A stretch of 63,722 nt of DNA. It comes from an uncultured Prevotellaceae bacterium (lineage in GTDB: Bacteria > Bacteroidota > Bacteroidia > Bacteroidales > Bacteroidaceae). Within the stretch, counting starts at the first letter, position 1. Each line of letters opens with the position of its first letter. The notes beneath the pieces are model-generated. The model saw only the letters and a program-made list of their open reading frames with translations, made no database searches and was not told the origin of the DNA. The position numbers were made by a program, and so were the translations under genes. The stretch covers positions 1-63,722 of the forward strand of contig CACYPF010000014.1 of NCBI GenBank assembly GCA_902776195.1. The letters run 5' to 3'. This document shows, in pieces, positions 18,303 through 26,813 of this stretch.

Positions 18303-19010
18303 ATGAAGAAAGTACTACTCTTATTGACAGTCCTGCTAACCACACTGGGTGTGCAGGGACAGACAATCAGGAAAGGAGACAAGTTCTGGGACGGACAAAA
18401 ACTGTATACCGTCCAGGAGGTGAGAATGGGGACCTATGCCTATATGACGACCTCACAATATGAAGAGTTGACCCTTGAGAAAGTAGCGGGGAAGGCTGGT
18501 GAGTATAAGATTATCCCCAGCCGGCAGGCAGAGGAATGCCCTATCCGTGACGCAGAATGGAACAGCCGTGTGCAGTATGTCCGTAAGGACGGTATGTATT
18601 TCCTTGCCGTCCGCAAGCCTAATGGTGATGCGATGTGGACGATGGTGCTGACACCCGACAATGAGAAGAACTGCGACGCGCAGCAGGCTGACCTGATCAA
18701 TGCCAATTGGGAGAATGTCATCAACAACACGTTGTTGAACACCCCTTACCTGATGAATATCCCAAGGAAACAACTTCGTCTGATGCGTAATGCCATCCTT
18801 GCCCGTCACGGATATACTTTCAAGTCGAAGGACTTGAGAGATTATTTCAGCAAGAAACCGTGGTATAAGCCAGGTACGGATAATGCCGCCATTAAACTCA
18901 ACATCATTGAGCAGACGAACTTGGAGCTGATCAAGAGTGAGGAGACAATAGAGGCAGGACTCCATCCTGGCGACCTCATGGGTGACGACGGTGAATTAGT
19001 AGAAGAATGA
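18303..19010 (+). CDS. Secreted YARHG-domain protein (second copy)
   Basis: 235 residues. Signal peptide 1-19 (ending GVQG). YARHG domain at about 155-215: LRLMRNAILARHGYTFKSKD and LRDYFSKKPWYKPG. It resembles the protein at 16626 in this domain but is shorter in the middle and has an acidic C-terminal tail (GDLMGDDGELVEE). Likely exported to the cell envelope; function unknown. It is 14 nt upstream of the repeat-protein gene. Confidence 0.8.
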   Translation: MKKVLLLLTVLLTTLGVQGQTIRKGDKFWDGQKLYTVQEVRMGTYAYMTTSQYEELTLEKVAGKAGEYKIIPSRQAEECPIRDAEWNSRVQYVRKDGMYFLAVRKPNGDAMWTMVLTPDNEKNCDAQQADLINANWENVINNTLLNTPYLMNIPRKQLRLMRNAILARHGYTFKSKDLRDYFSKKPWYKPGTDNAAIKLNIIEQTNLELIKSEETIEAGLHPGDLMGDDGELVEE

Positions 19011-19024
19011 CCATATAGGAACAG

Positions 19025-20395
19025 ATGCCTATGAGAAAATTATTTATTTTAACCATCTTGCTGGGGCTATGTGCTTATAATAATGTATGCGCACAATCTG
19101 TGTCCCAGTGGTGTCTGAAGACAGACCAAGGACAGTACATCGAGATGGCTCGTGTGGCAATGCTTGCCGCTGTCGACGGACAGGCTGCCTTTGAGGTGGT
19201 CGTCCGTGAGGGGCAGGGAGCCGTGGGGGTGAAGAGTATCACCTTCGAGATGCACGAGTCAGACTATGTGGTTCCTGCTGATGACCAGCCTGTCGTCATC
19301 ACGGAGACAGGACCTTGGTGTCTGATAACAGATGCAGGTGACTCCATAGCGATGAGTCGTGTGGCGATGCTGGCAAGTGTCGACAGGAACAGCCAGTTTG
19401 AGGTCGTGACCACTGATGGTGCCAATAAGGTGGGTGTGTCCACCGCTCGTTTCGGACGAGGGAAGAGCAACGACAGTGGCGGTTTCAAACCGATTAGCGG
19501 AGAGGGTGGCAGTACGACAGACCCCAACCGCTATAACCCTTGGTGTATGATTACCGATAAGAACGACACCATTGCTATGAGCCGTGTGCAGATGATTGCC
19601 AATGTCGATGGCAACAATGCTTTCGAGGTCGTCGTCAGCGATGGTGCTAATGTGACTGGAGCAAAGTATGTGCGTTTTGCCCATGGTGACTCGAAGACGG
19701 CAGGTGGTTTCCAGAAGATAACAGCAGGACAAACCACTCCCACAGAACAGGGTACTGGTCCATGGTGCTTGATAACCGACAAGAACGACTCTATCGCCAT
19801 GAGCCGCGTATCTCTGTTGGCATATGTTGACCAGACGGGACTCTTCGAAGTGGTGACCCGTGAAGGCGAGGGTGCCACAGGAGTCAAGCAGGTACGTTTT
19901 GCCCGTGGTCTAAGCAAGGAGTCAGGTGGTTTCGTCGCCTATCAAGAGGGTGAGGAGCCTACGCCATCAGGAACGGGACCACTATGGCTAAAGACCGACA
20001 AGGGTGACAGTCAGCCGATGAGCAATGTCGCCATGTTGGCGAATGTCGATGCCAAGGGGCGCTTCGAGGTAGTACTCCATGAGGGAGGTAGTCTGACGGA
20101 TGTCAGCCATGTCACCTTCTTCAGGGACGTAGAGACTGCCATCAAACAGCCTAAGGTGGAGACGGGTGGTGAAAAGGAGGAGCCGATGCTCCGTCTGATG
20201 ACACCAGTACATTTTGAACTGAAACTCTCTGGCTGTGGGGATGCCACAAATGCCGTCGTCTATGACATGCGAGGTCAGAAGATGGCAGCGGCTCCCGTGG
20301 TTAACGGAACTACCACGATTGCCGTGGGTCATCTGATAACGGGTGTCTACATCGTGAGAGTAGGCGGCAAAGCCCTTAAATTCTTCAAAAAGTAA
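19025..20395 (+). CDS. Secreted five-repeat protein with type IX-style C-terminal segment
   Basis: 456 residues (ATG 19025, or 19031 for MRKLF). Signal peptide to about residue 24 (NNVCAQ). Five repeats of about 70-75 residues begin near residues 29, 97, 171, 246 and 320. Each shows W(C/L)(L/M)xTDxxDSIxMSRVxMLAxVD, then FEVVxxxGxxxxGVxxVRF. The last 70 residues (VVYDMRGQKMAAAP; ITGVYIVRVGGKALKFFKK) resemble a type IX secretion C-terminal sorting domain. It is probably surface-exposed or released. The repeats look like tandem copies of a small beta domain common in such proteins; the ligand is unknown. Confidence 0.75.
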   Translation: MPMRKLFILTILLGLCAYNNVCAQSVSQWCLKTDQGQYIEMARVAMLAAVDGQAAFEVVVREGQGAVGVKSITFEMHESDYVVPADDQPVVITETGPWCLITDAGDSIAMSRVAMLASVDRNSQFEVVTTDGANKVGVSTARFGRGKSNDSGGFKPISGEGGSTTDPNRYNPWCMITDKNDTIAMSRVQMIANVDGNNAFEVVVSDGANVTGAKYVRFAHGDSKTAGGFQKITAGQTTPTEQGTGPWCLITDKNDSIAMSRVSLLAYVDQTGLFEVVTREGEGATGVKQVRFARGLSKESGGFVAYQEGEEPTPSGTGPLWLKTDKGDSQPMSNVAMLANVDAKGRFEVVLHEGGSLTDVSHVTFFRDVETAIKQPKVETGGEKEEPMLRLMTPVHFELKLSGCGDATNAVVYDMRGQKMAAAPVVNGTTTIAVGHLITGVYIVRVGGKALKFFKK

Positions 20396-20416
20396 AAACT
20401 AAAACACCATATCATT

Positions 20417-21355
20417 ATGAAAAAGATTTTTGTAACCATGGCTTTAACAATAGCAGCTGCTACTGTTTCTGCACAAAGTGTGAACTATTTCCGTGTCCAG
20501 TTCTCAGAGAATCTGGAGCAAGTGAAAACTTATGCTGCTGATGGCAAGACATTCTTCAATCCTGCCTATGACTACATCGACTTCAAAGGTTCTCTGCCTT
20601 TCACACATGCCAGTCTGTCAGGCAATGTGGATGAGAATACCGACTACTATATTGGAAATGCTCCTAACGATAAATCTAGATTCACATTAGTAAGGAATGG
20701 CTCTCTGGCAATCAAGAAAATCTCTGCCTATACCCAACCCGTACAGACGATTACTGTCAGTTCAGAGGAGGGTACATTTACCAATGGTAAGAAACAGGTG
20801 ACCTTTACCTTCAACGCTCTGCCTCGTAATATAGAGGAACTGAAGACCTTGGAGGTGGACAATCGAAAGTATTTCGAGTCTCAGTATTTTGTGACAGCCT
20901 TGTTTATCTGCTGCCTGAATCGTATAGTTGATAACAGTGCTGATGCTTGGGAGATGATTAACTATCTGCGTACTCATACGGCAACAGTGGGTATGAATGG
21001 TGTCGAACTGGTTTCCAATGCCGATATGCAGAACATTGTACAGAGCAATTTGGTAGGTAAGGACACCAATGGCTATCCCGTTGTCAATGGACTTCGTAGT
21101 TATTTTGCAGGTTCTTCACCGTCTAATCTCTATACACCTACCACTCCTTATAAGGTGACTGTGGTAGAGCAGCATGCGGAGCCCCTTTACACACTCGATG
21201 GTGTCACCTATGCTCGTCTGCATGTCCTCAGTTCTGGTGCTGACAGTCCTGTTGGATGGCTTACCCTGCGTAAGACAAATAACCACGGTTGGCTGATTAC
21301 TGATGGTGAGAATTTCTTTACAGGTAGCAAGAAAAACCAGAAAGAAGAACTTTAA
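20417..21355 (+). CDS. Secreted protein, unknown function
   Basis: 312 residues. Signal peptide 1-19 (ATVSAQ). The N-terminal half contains QFSENLEQVKTYAADGKTFF; the rest is beta-rich with no catalytic motif. The C terminus is basic (GSKKNQKEEL) but not a recognisable sorting domain. 21 nt after the repeat protein and 9 nt before a lipoprotein gene, so part of the same secreted-protein run. No family recognised. Confidence 0.65.
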   Translation: MKKIFVTMALTIAAATVSAQSVNYFRVQFSENLEQVKTYAADGKTFFNPAYDYIDFKGSLPFTHASLSGNVDENTDYYIGNAPNDKSRFTLVRNGSLAIKKISAYTQPVQTITVSSEEGTFTNGKKQVTFTFNALPRNIEELKTLEVDNRKYFESQYFVTALFICCLNRIVDNSADAWEMINYLRTHTATVGMNGVELVSNADMQNIVQSNLVGKDTNGYPVVNGLRSYFAGSSPSNLYTPTTPYKVTVVEQHAEPLYTLDGVTYARLHVLSSGADSPVGWLTLRKTNNHGWLITDGENFFTGSKKNQKEEL

Positions 21356-21364
21356 GCAAAAGAT

Positions 21365-22162
21365 ATGATGAGAAATTTGATAGGACTATTTGTCGTGTTG
21401 CTGACAGTCTGTGCTTGTGGTAATAAGCAAGCACAGACAAACATAGCAGAAGACTCCACTCCATGGTATGAGAACGACTCGCTGCTCTTGGCACAACTGG
21501 ATGCCGCCATACAGGATGCGAAACAGTTGGATGCCTCAAAGATTTCCAAGAACCTGATGCCTGTGAAGAAAGGTACTCCGGGAGAGGAATGGGCAACCAT
21601 TGACGGGAAAGACATGGTACTGCTGGTGACACTGGTAGACTCCAGCCGTCTGCAGCGCTTCTTTGGACAAGAGGGTGTCTATCGTATCGACCGGGAACTG
21701 GGTACCTGGGCTACACTGCCTGTTGACTGGCTACGCAAGAAGGCTGCCTACGAAGGACTTGACAGTGTGGCTGCCCACATGCGAATGATACAGATGTATG
21801 GACTGAGTCCGGACTGTGACTATAACATCATGGTGCAGTTCTATGCCGACCCCAGCTATATGTTCCGTCCAGCCCACGACCCCGATATCACCACCACATC
21901 AGCAGGACTCGAGTTTCCTGCCTATGCGGATACCACCTACACGGTGGGTGAGACCAACTTCCGTGAATGGTACCGCTATAGCTTTGCCTCTGCCTATGAG
22001 GATGACAGTCCCCTGCCCTGGACCCAGTTAGGCTATACCTACGACTGGCATGAGGGAGCCAGCCATGAGGGGCTCTCCGAGTATATCGTCACACACCAGG
22101 CTCTCATCAAAGTGAAATCGTATGAGAGTGAATGGTCATTCATACAAGGTCTGTTGAAATAA
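21365..22162 (+). CDS. Predicted lipoprotein, unknown function
   Basis: 265 residues. Lipoprotein signal MMRNLIGLFVVLLTVCAC followed by GNKQAQ. The mature chain contains GTPGEEWATIDGKDMVLLVT and a Trp/Tyr-rich region near DTTYTVGETNFREWYRY, consistent with a folded envelope domain. It shares the CGNK mature start with the lipoproteins at 16032 and 17627. Last gene of the run, followed by a terminator at 22179. Confidence 0.65.
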   Translation: MMRNLIGLFVVLLTVCACGNKQAQTNIAEDSTPWYENDSLLLAQLDAAIQDAKQLDASKISKNLMPVKKGTPGEEWATIDGKDMVLLVTLVDSSRLQRFFGQEGVYRIDRELGTWATLPVDWLRKKAAYEGLDSVAAHMRMIQMYGLSPDCDYNIMVQFYADPSYMFRPAHDPDITTTSAGLEFPAYADTTYTVGETNFREWYRYSFASAYEDDSPLPWTQLGYTYDWHEGASHEGLSEYIVTHQALIKVKSYESEWSFIQGLLK

Positions 22163-22178
22163 GATTTTTTGTATAATC

Positions 22179-22222
22179 ATGCAGTTCCTTCCTTAAAAAA
22201 TAGGTGGGAACTGCATTTTTAT
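22179..22222 (+). terminator. Rho-independent terminator after the secreted-protein run
   Basis: A 10-bp stem, ATGCAGTTCC (22179-22188) with GGAACTGCAT (22207-22216), then a T-rich run. Confidence 0.8.
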
Positions 22223-22306
22223 TGCAAAATGTTTGGCTATTCAATGAATATTTGCGAACTTTGCAACCGTTTTTAAATAAGGAAAAGAATTCATTAGATA
22301 TCTATT

Positions 22307-24151
22307 ATGGCTGAATTAGAAGTAAAAGAGCTCGACCAAGTGGTTGTACGCTTCTCAGGTGACTCCGGTGACGGTATGCAGCTCGCCGGTAACATCTTCT
22401 CTACGGTGAGTGCCACCGTAGGTAATGGTATTTCTACGTTTCCCGACTATCCTGCCGACATCCGTGCCCCGCAAGGGTCACTGACTGGTGTGAGTGGCTT
22501 CCAGGTACATATCGGTGCCGGTAAGGTGTATACGCCAGGTGACAAGTGTGATGTGCTGGTAGCGATGAACGCTGCTGCCCTGAAGACACAATTGAAGTAT
22601 TCTAAGCCACAGGCTACCATCATCATCGACACCGACTCCTTCGGTCCTAATGACTTGAAGAAAGCTGAGTTCAAAAGTGAGGACTACCTGGGTGAGTTGG
22701 GCATCGACCCCGACCGTGTCATCCAGTGCCCCTTGACCACAATGGTGAAGGACTGTCTCGCTGATACGGGAATGGATAACAAGGCAATTCTGAAGTGCCG
22801 TAATATGTTTGCCCTCGGACTGGTCTGCTGGCTCTTTGACCGCGACCTCTCACTGGTCAACAACTTCCTGAAAGACAAATTCGCCAAGAAACCGGCTATT
22901 GCAGAGAATAACATCAAGGTCGTACAGGCTGGTTATGACTATGGACATAACACCCACTCCTCTGCCATCAATGTCTATCGCATCGAGACAAAAGAGAAGG
23001 AACCTGGACGTTATATGGATATCACCGGTAACAAAGCGACGGCTTACGGTTTTATCGCTGCTGCGGAGAAGGCAGGACTGAAACTCTATCTTGGCTCCTA
23101 TCCCATCACTCCTGCCACAGACGTGCTGCATGAGTTGTCAAAGCATAAGTCACTGGGTGTGACCACCGTACAGTGTGAGGATGAGATCAGTGGCTGTGCC
23201 TCTGCCTTAGGAGCCTCCTTCGCTGGTGCACTGGGTGTCACCTCTACCTCGGGTCCTGGTATCTGTCTGAAGTCTGAAGCGATGAACCTTGCTGTCATCA
23301 TGGAGCTGCCACTCGTCGTACTCGACGTACAGCGTGGCGGTCCTGCAACAGGACTCCCCACCAAGTCGGAGCAGACCGACCTCCTGCAGGTGCTCTTCGG
23401 ACGTAATGGTGAGAGCCCGATGCCCGTACTGGCAGCTACCAGTCCTGCCGACTGCTTCGACGCTGCTTATCAGGCTTGTAAGATTGCTTTGGAGCACATG
23501 ACACCTGTCGTACTCTTGACCGATGCTTACATCGCCAACGGCTCCGGTGCCTTCAAACTACCGGAGATGGCGAAACTTGATGCTATCAATCCTCCTTATG
23601 TCCCTGAGGAACTGAAAGGAAAGTGGACACCCTATATGCGTGCAGAGAACGGAACCCGCTACTGGGCTGTACCTGGTCGTGAGGGCTTCACCCATATCCT
23701 CGGAGGACTGGAGAAAGACTCGGATACGGGTGCTATCTCTACCAACCCAGAGAACCACGACCTGATGACTCGTCTGCGTCAGCAGAAGATTGCCAACATA
23801 CAGGTACCAGACTTGGAGGTGGAGGGTGACGTGAATGATGCCGACCTCTTGGTGGTAGGCTTCGGTTCTACATACGGTCATCTTCACTCTGCCATGGATG
23901 AGCTTCGTGCGAAAGGCTATAAAGTGGCACAGACCCACTTTAAGTACTTGAACCCATTACCCCAGAACACTGCTGAGATTCTCTCGAAATACAAGAAGGT
24001 GGTAGTGGCTGAGCAGAATATGGGACAGCTTGCCGCCTATCTGCGTATGAAGGTCGACAACTTCACACCGTCACAGTTCAACCAGGTTAAGGGTCAGCCT
24101 TTCGTAGTGGAAGAGTTAGTCAACGCATTTGAGGATATTTTAAAGAAGTAA
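22307..24151 (+). CDS. korA: 2-oxoacid:ferredoxin oxidoreductase, fused gamma-alpha subunit (KorA type)
   Basis: 614 residues. The N-terminal gamma domain (RFSGDSGDGMQLAGNIFS, about 10-190) is fused to the alpha pyrimidine-binding domain (SYPITPATDVLHELSKH; QCEDEISGCASALGASFAGA; STSGPGICLKSEA; RGGPATGLPTKSEQTDL), followed by a C-terminal transketolase-like domain. The fused layout is typical of 2-oxoglutarate:ferredoxin oxidoreductase in Bacteroidota. With KorB it converts 2-oxoglutarate and CoA to succinyl-CoA, CO2 and reduced ferredoxin, or the reverse. 4 nt ahead of korB. A -7-like GAACTTTG lies near 22255. Confidence 0.93.
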   Translation: MAELEVKELDQVVVRFSGDSGDGMQLAGNIFSTVSATVGNGISTFPDYPADIRAPQGSLTGVSGFQVHIGAGKVYTPGDKCDVLVAMNAAALKTQLKYSKPQATIIIDTDSFGPNDLKKAEFKSEDYLGELGIDPDRVIQCPLTTMVKDCLADTGMDNKAILKCRNMFALGLVCWLFDRDLSLVNNFLKDKFAKKPAIAENNIKVVQAGYDYGHNTHSSAINVYRIETKEKEPGRYMDITGNKATAYGFIAAAEKAGLKLYLGSYPITPATDVLHELSKHKSLGVTTVQCEDEISGCASALGASFAGALGVTSTSGPGICLKSEAMNLAVIMELPLVVLDVQRGGPATGLPTKSEQTDLLQVLFGRNGESPMPVLAATSPADCFDAAYQACKIALEHMTPVVLLTDAYIANGSGAFKLPEMAKLDAINPPYVPEELKGKWTPYMRAENGTRYWAVPGREGFTHILGGLEKDSDTGAISTNPENHDLMTRLRQQKIANIQVPDLEVEGDVNDADLLVVGFGSTYGHLHSAMDELRAKGYKVAQTHFKYLNPLPQNTAEILSKYKKVVVAEQNMGQLAAYLRMKVDNFTPSQFNQVKGQPFVVEELVNAFEDILKK

Positions 24152-24155
24152 AGCT

Positions 24156-25163
24156 ATGAGTACATATACAGCACAAGATTTCAAGAAAGGACAACCCCGT
24201 TGGTGTCCTGGATGTGGTGACCACTTCTTCCTGGCATCACTGCATAAAGCATTGGCAGAGATTGGCGTGGCTCCTTATGACACAGCCGTTATCTCTGGTA
24301 TCGGATGCTCCAGCCGTCTGCCACACTATATGGCAACGTATGGTATGAACACGATTCATGGTCGTGCGGCAGCTATTGCCACAGGTGCCAAGGTGGCTAA
24401 TCCCAACCTGACCGTCTGGCAGGTATCGGGTGACGGTGACGGACTTGCCATCGGTGGTAACCACTTCATCCATGCCAATCGTCGTAACATCAACCTGAAC
24501 ATGATCCTGCTCAATAACCGTATATATGGTCTGACGAAAGGTCAGTATTCTCCCACATCACCCCGTGGTTTCGTCTCTAAGTCGAGTCCTTATGGGACAG
24601 TAGAGGATCCTTTCCGTCCCGCAGAGCTATGTTTTGGCGCACGTGGACATTTCTTCGCCCGTGCCGTCGCCACGGACTCTCCCGGAACTATCGAGATTCT
24701 GAAGGCTGCCTATGAGCATAAGGGTGCTGCCGTCTGTGAGATCCTGCAGAACTGCGTGATCTTCAATGACGGAACGCATGAGAGTGTTTATAATAAGGAA
24801 GGTCGTAAGAAGAACGCCATCTATGTGAAACATGGAGAGAAGCTCGTCTTTGGAGAGAACAATGAGTTCGGACTGGTCCAGCAAGGTTTCGGACTGAAGG
24901 TGGTTCGTCTGGGTGAAGACGGATACACGCTGAAAGACGTACTTATTCACGATGCTCATTGCGAGGATAATACACTCCAACTGAAGCTTGCTTTGATGGG
25001 TAATGGAGATGGATTCCCCATAGCTTTAGGTGTGATTCGCGATGTGGATGCTCCCACCTACGATGAGGCCGTACATGCTCAGATAGCTGAGGTGAGCCGT
25101 CAGAAGAAATATCATAATTTCTCAGAACTCCTCGAAACCAATGATATTTGGGAGGTAAAATAG
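24156..25163 (+). CDS. korB: 2-oxoacid:ferredoxin oxidoreductase, beta subunit (KorB type)
   Basis: 335 residues. TPP-binding subunit with the N-terminal cluster-binding motif RWCPGCGDHFFLA, SGIGCSSRLPHYM, GRAAAIATGAK and the TPP/magnesium motif SGDGDGLAIGGNHFIHANRRN. NRIYGLTKGQYSPTSP is diagnostic for the KorB/PorB family. It partners KorA, encoded 4 nt upstream. Substrate preference for 2-oxoglutarate rests on the fused partner and is not proven by the sequence. Terminator follows at 25175. Confidence 0.94.
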   Translation: MSTYTAQDFKKGQPRWCPGCGDHFFLASLHKALAEIGVAPYDTAVISGIGCSSRLPHYMATYGMNTIHGRAAAIATGAKVANPNLTVWQVSGDGDGLAIGGNHFIHANRRNINLNMILLNNRIYGLTKGQYSPTSPRGFVSKSSPYGTVEDPFRPAELCFGARGHFFARAVATDSPGTIEILKAAYEHKGAAVCEILQNCVIFNDGTHESVYNKEGRKKNAIYVKHGEKLVFGENNEFGLVQQGFGLKVVRLGEDGYTLKDVLIHDAHCEDNTLQLKLALMGNGDGFPIALGVIRDVDAPTYDEAVHAQIAEVSRQKKYHNFSELLETNDIWEVK

Positions 25164-25174
25164 TAAAAAAGAAG

Positions 25175-25205
25175 AAGGCATCCGCTTGGGATGCCTTTTC
25201 TTTTT
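25175..25205 (+). terminator. Rho-independent terminator after korB
   Basis: AAGGCATCC (25175-25183) pairs with GGATGCCTT (25189-25197), followed by a T-rich run. It lies between convergent genes and may serve both directions. Confidence 0.85.
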
Positions 25206-25225
25206 ATCCTTTTGGTAGAAGAATT

Positions 25226-25855
25226 CTATCCAATGTACTGCAAGATGAGGTTTACGATCTCGTCCTCAGTCTTGCCATCGGCAGAGATAACGAGGTCGTA
25301 GTTGCGAGTGTCATAACGAGAAGAATTTGTGTACTTCTGGACATAGTTCTCGCGCATCTTATCGACCTTCTCAATAGTCTTGATAGCCTCTTCCTCCGTC
25401 ATGTTCTGCTTACGCATCACGCGTTCAATGCGATGGGGCATGGAAGCTTGGACAAGGATACTCAAGTGATTAGGCTCATTACGGAACACAAAGAAACCGC
25501 TACGACCTGTAATGACACACGATGCTGACTCTGCAATACCCTTCAGAATCTCTGTCTCCACTTTGAAAATCTCCTCGGTCGTGGGAATGTCAAGTTTTGT
25601 GGGAATCTGTCCGGTGGGTATCATACCCTGTCCTTCGCCTAAACGATTAAGAAGATCACGCCACCATGAATGGCTGCGACCCTTCATCTTTTCTATCTCT
25701 TCAGTAGATAGACTGAACTTTTCCGTCAAGGCCCTGATGAGCGCCTTGTCGCAAAACTCTACATTCAGTTTCTCTGCTAACTTACGACCTACGGTGCGTC
25801 CACCACTTCCCATCTCACGGTTAATCGTGATGACAAATTTCTCATTTTTGTTCAT
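25226..25855 (-). CDS. Cytidylate kinase-like family protein
   Basis: 209 residues on the minus strand. The P-loop region is FVITINREMGSGGRTVGRKLAEKL (Walker A-like REMGSGGR at about 13-20), then FCDKALI and a lid-like basic segment RIERVMRKQNMTEEEA, followed by YDLVISADG. These are features of the AAA-type cytidylate-kinase-like family, distinct from Cmk itself. Members probably phosphorylate a nucleoside or small molecule; the substrate is unknown. It is 35 nt downstream of upp on the same strand and may be co-transcribed. Confidence 0.8.
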   Translation of the reverse strand: MNKNEKFVITINREMGSGGRTVGRKLAEKLNVEFCDKALIRALTEKFSLSTEEIEKMKGRSHSWWRDLLNRLGEGQGMIPTGQIPTKLDIPTTEEIFKVETEILKGIAESASCVITGRSGFFVFRNEPNHLSILVQASMPHRIERVMRKQNMTEEEAIKTIEKVDKMRENYVQKYTNSSRYDTRNYDLVISADGKTEDEIVNLILQYIG

Positions 25856-25890
25856 AGCTTTCGTTATTTAATTGTTATTTGTTTTTTTTC

Positions 25891-26583
25891 TTATCTATTC
25901 TTGTCTGCTATCTTACGGAAGGATTGCAGTTTCTCACCGAAGCAGAGATCACCACAGTCTCCGAAGCCCGGTACGATGTATTTCTGGTCGTTCATGCCCT
26001 CGTCAATAGCGGCACACCAAATGGTAGAGCCTTCCGGTAAGGCCTCTTTTACCACCTCGATGCCCTCAGGGGCAGCAATCACACAGCATACATGAATCGT
26101 CTTTGGCTTACCCGCCTGCATCAATGCTTCTATAGCGGCAGCAAGACTACCACCCGTGGCAAGCATCGGGTCTACAATAAGTAATGTTTTGCCCCTTACA
26201 CTGGGAGTGGCAATGTACTCTGCATGTACTCCCACTTCCGTATGCTCACGGTTGAGATACATACGAAAGGCAGAGACAAAGGCGTTGTCGGCACCATCGA
26301 AGACATTGAGGAAGCCCTGGTGGAAAGGAAGACCCGCACGAAGGACGGTGGCGATGACCATGTCCTCCTCTTTCATCAAAGGAATATCAGTGGTTCCCAA
26401 GGGAGTCTTGATGGTCTTGGGTTTGTACTCCAATGTCTTGGAAATCTCATATGCCATCATCTCACCGATACGCTCCACGTTATGGCGGAACGTAAAACGG
26501 TTCTTTTGGTAGTTCTTGTCACGCAGCTCAGCCATATAATGGTTGATGATACTGTTCTCTTCTGCAAAATTTATTACTTTCAT
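25891..26583 (-). CDS. upp: Uracil phosphoribosyltransferase
   Basis: 230 residues on the minus strand. The PRPP-binding loop is LLIVDPMLATGGS; the uracil-binding C-terminal motif is YIVPGFGDCGDLCFG. The N-terminal half carries TVLRAGLPFHQGFLNVF, matching UPRT. It converts uracil and PRPP to UMP (pyrimidine salvage). It has a strong promoter upstream and precedes the cytidylate-kinase-like gene. Confidence 0.95.
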   Translation of the reverse strand: MKVINFAEENSIINHYMAELRDKNYQKNRFTFRHNVERIGEMMAYEISKTLEYKPKTIKTPLGTTDIPLMKEEDMVIATVLRAGLPFHQGFLNVFDGADNAFVSAFRMYLNREHTEVGVHAEYIATPSVRGKTLLIVDPMLATGGSLAAAIEALMQAGKPKTIHVCCVIAAPEGIEVVKEALPEGSTIWCAAIDEGMNDQKYIVPGFGDCGDLCFGEKLQSFRKIADKNR

Positions 26584-26609
26584 GGATGTCTTAGGTGTTT
26601 AAATTACTG

Positions 26610-26641
26610 CAAAGGTACAAACTCCTTTTGGTTTTTGCAAA
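26610..26641 (-). promoter_or_regulatory. Promoter for upp
   Basis: On the minus strand TTTG (26641-26638), a 20-nt spacer and TACCTTTG (26617-26610). Full match to the consensus; 26 nt from the box to the upp start. Confidence 0.8.
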
Positions 26642-26716
26642 GTGAAAGTGACAAAAATAGAACAACCACCCTCTTTTTTTGATACTTTAACCAAAAAACA
26701 AACTTACTAAAGCAAA

Positions 26717-26744
26717 TAATTCTTAATTCCTAATTCCTTATTCC
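26717..26744. repeat. Heptamer array, four units of TAATTCC type
   Basis: Four tandem heptamers (TAATTCT, two TAATTCC, TTATTCC) in the upp-pckA intergenic region, ending 11 nt before the pckA -7 box. Confidence 0.85.
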
Positions 26745-26755
26745 TATTTTCTTTG

Positions 26756-26763
26756 TAAATTTG
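26756..26763 (+). promoter_or_regulatory. -7 box TAAATTTG for pckA
   Basis: Matches TAnnTTTG, 50 nt before the pckA ATG. Confidence 0.65.
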
Positions 26764-26813
26764 CAGCGCAAAATTAAATAGGTAATAGTAAATTCAATTA
26801 AATAGTAAAGTTT

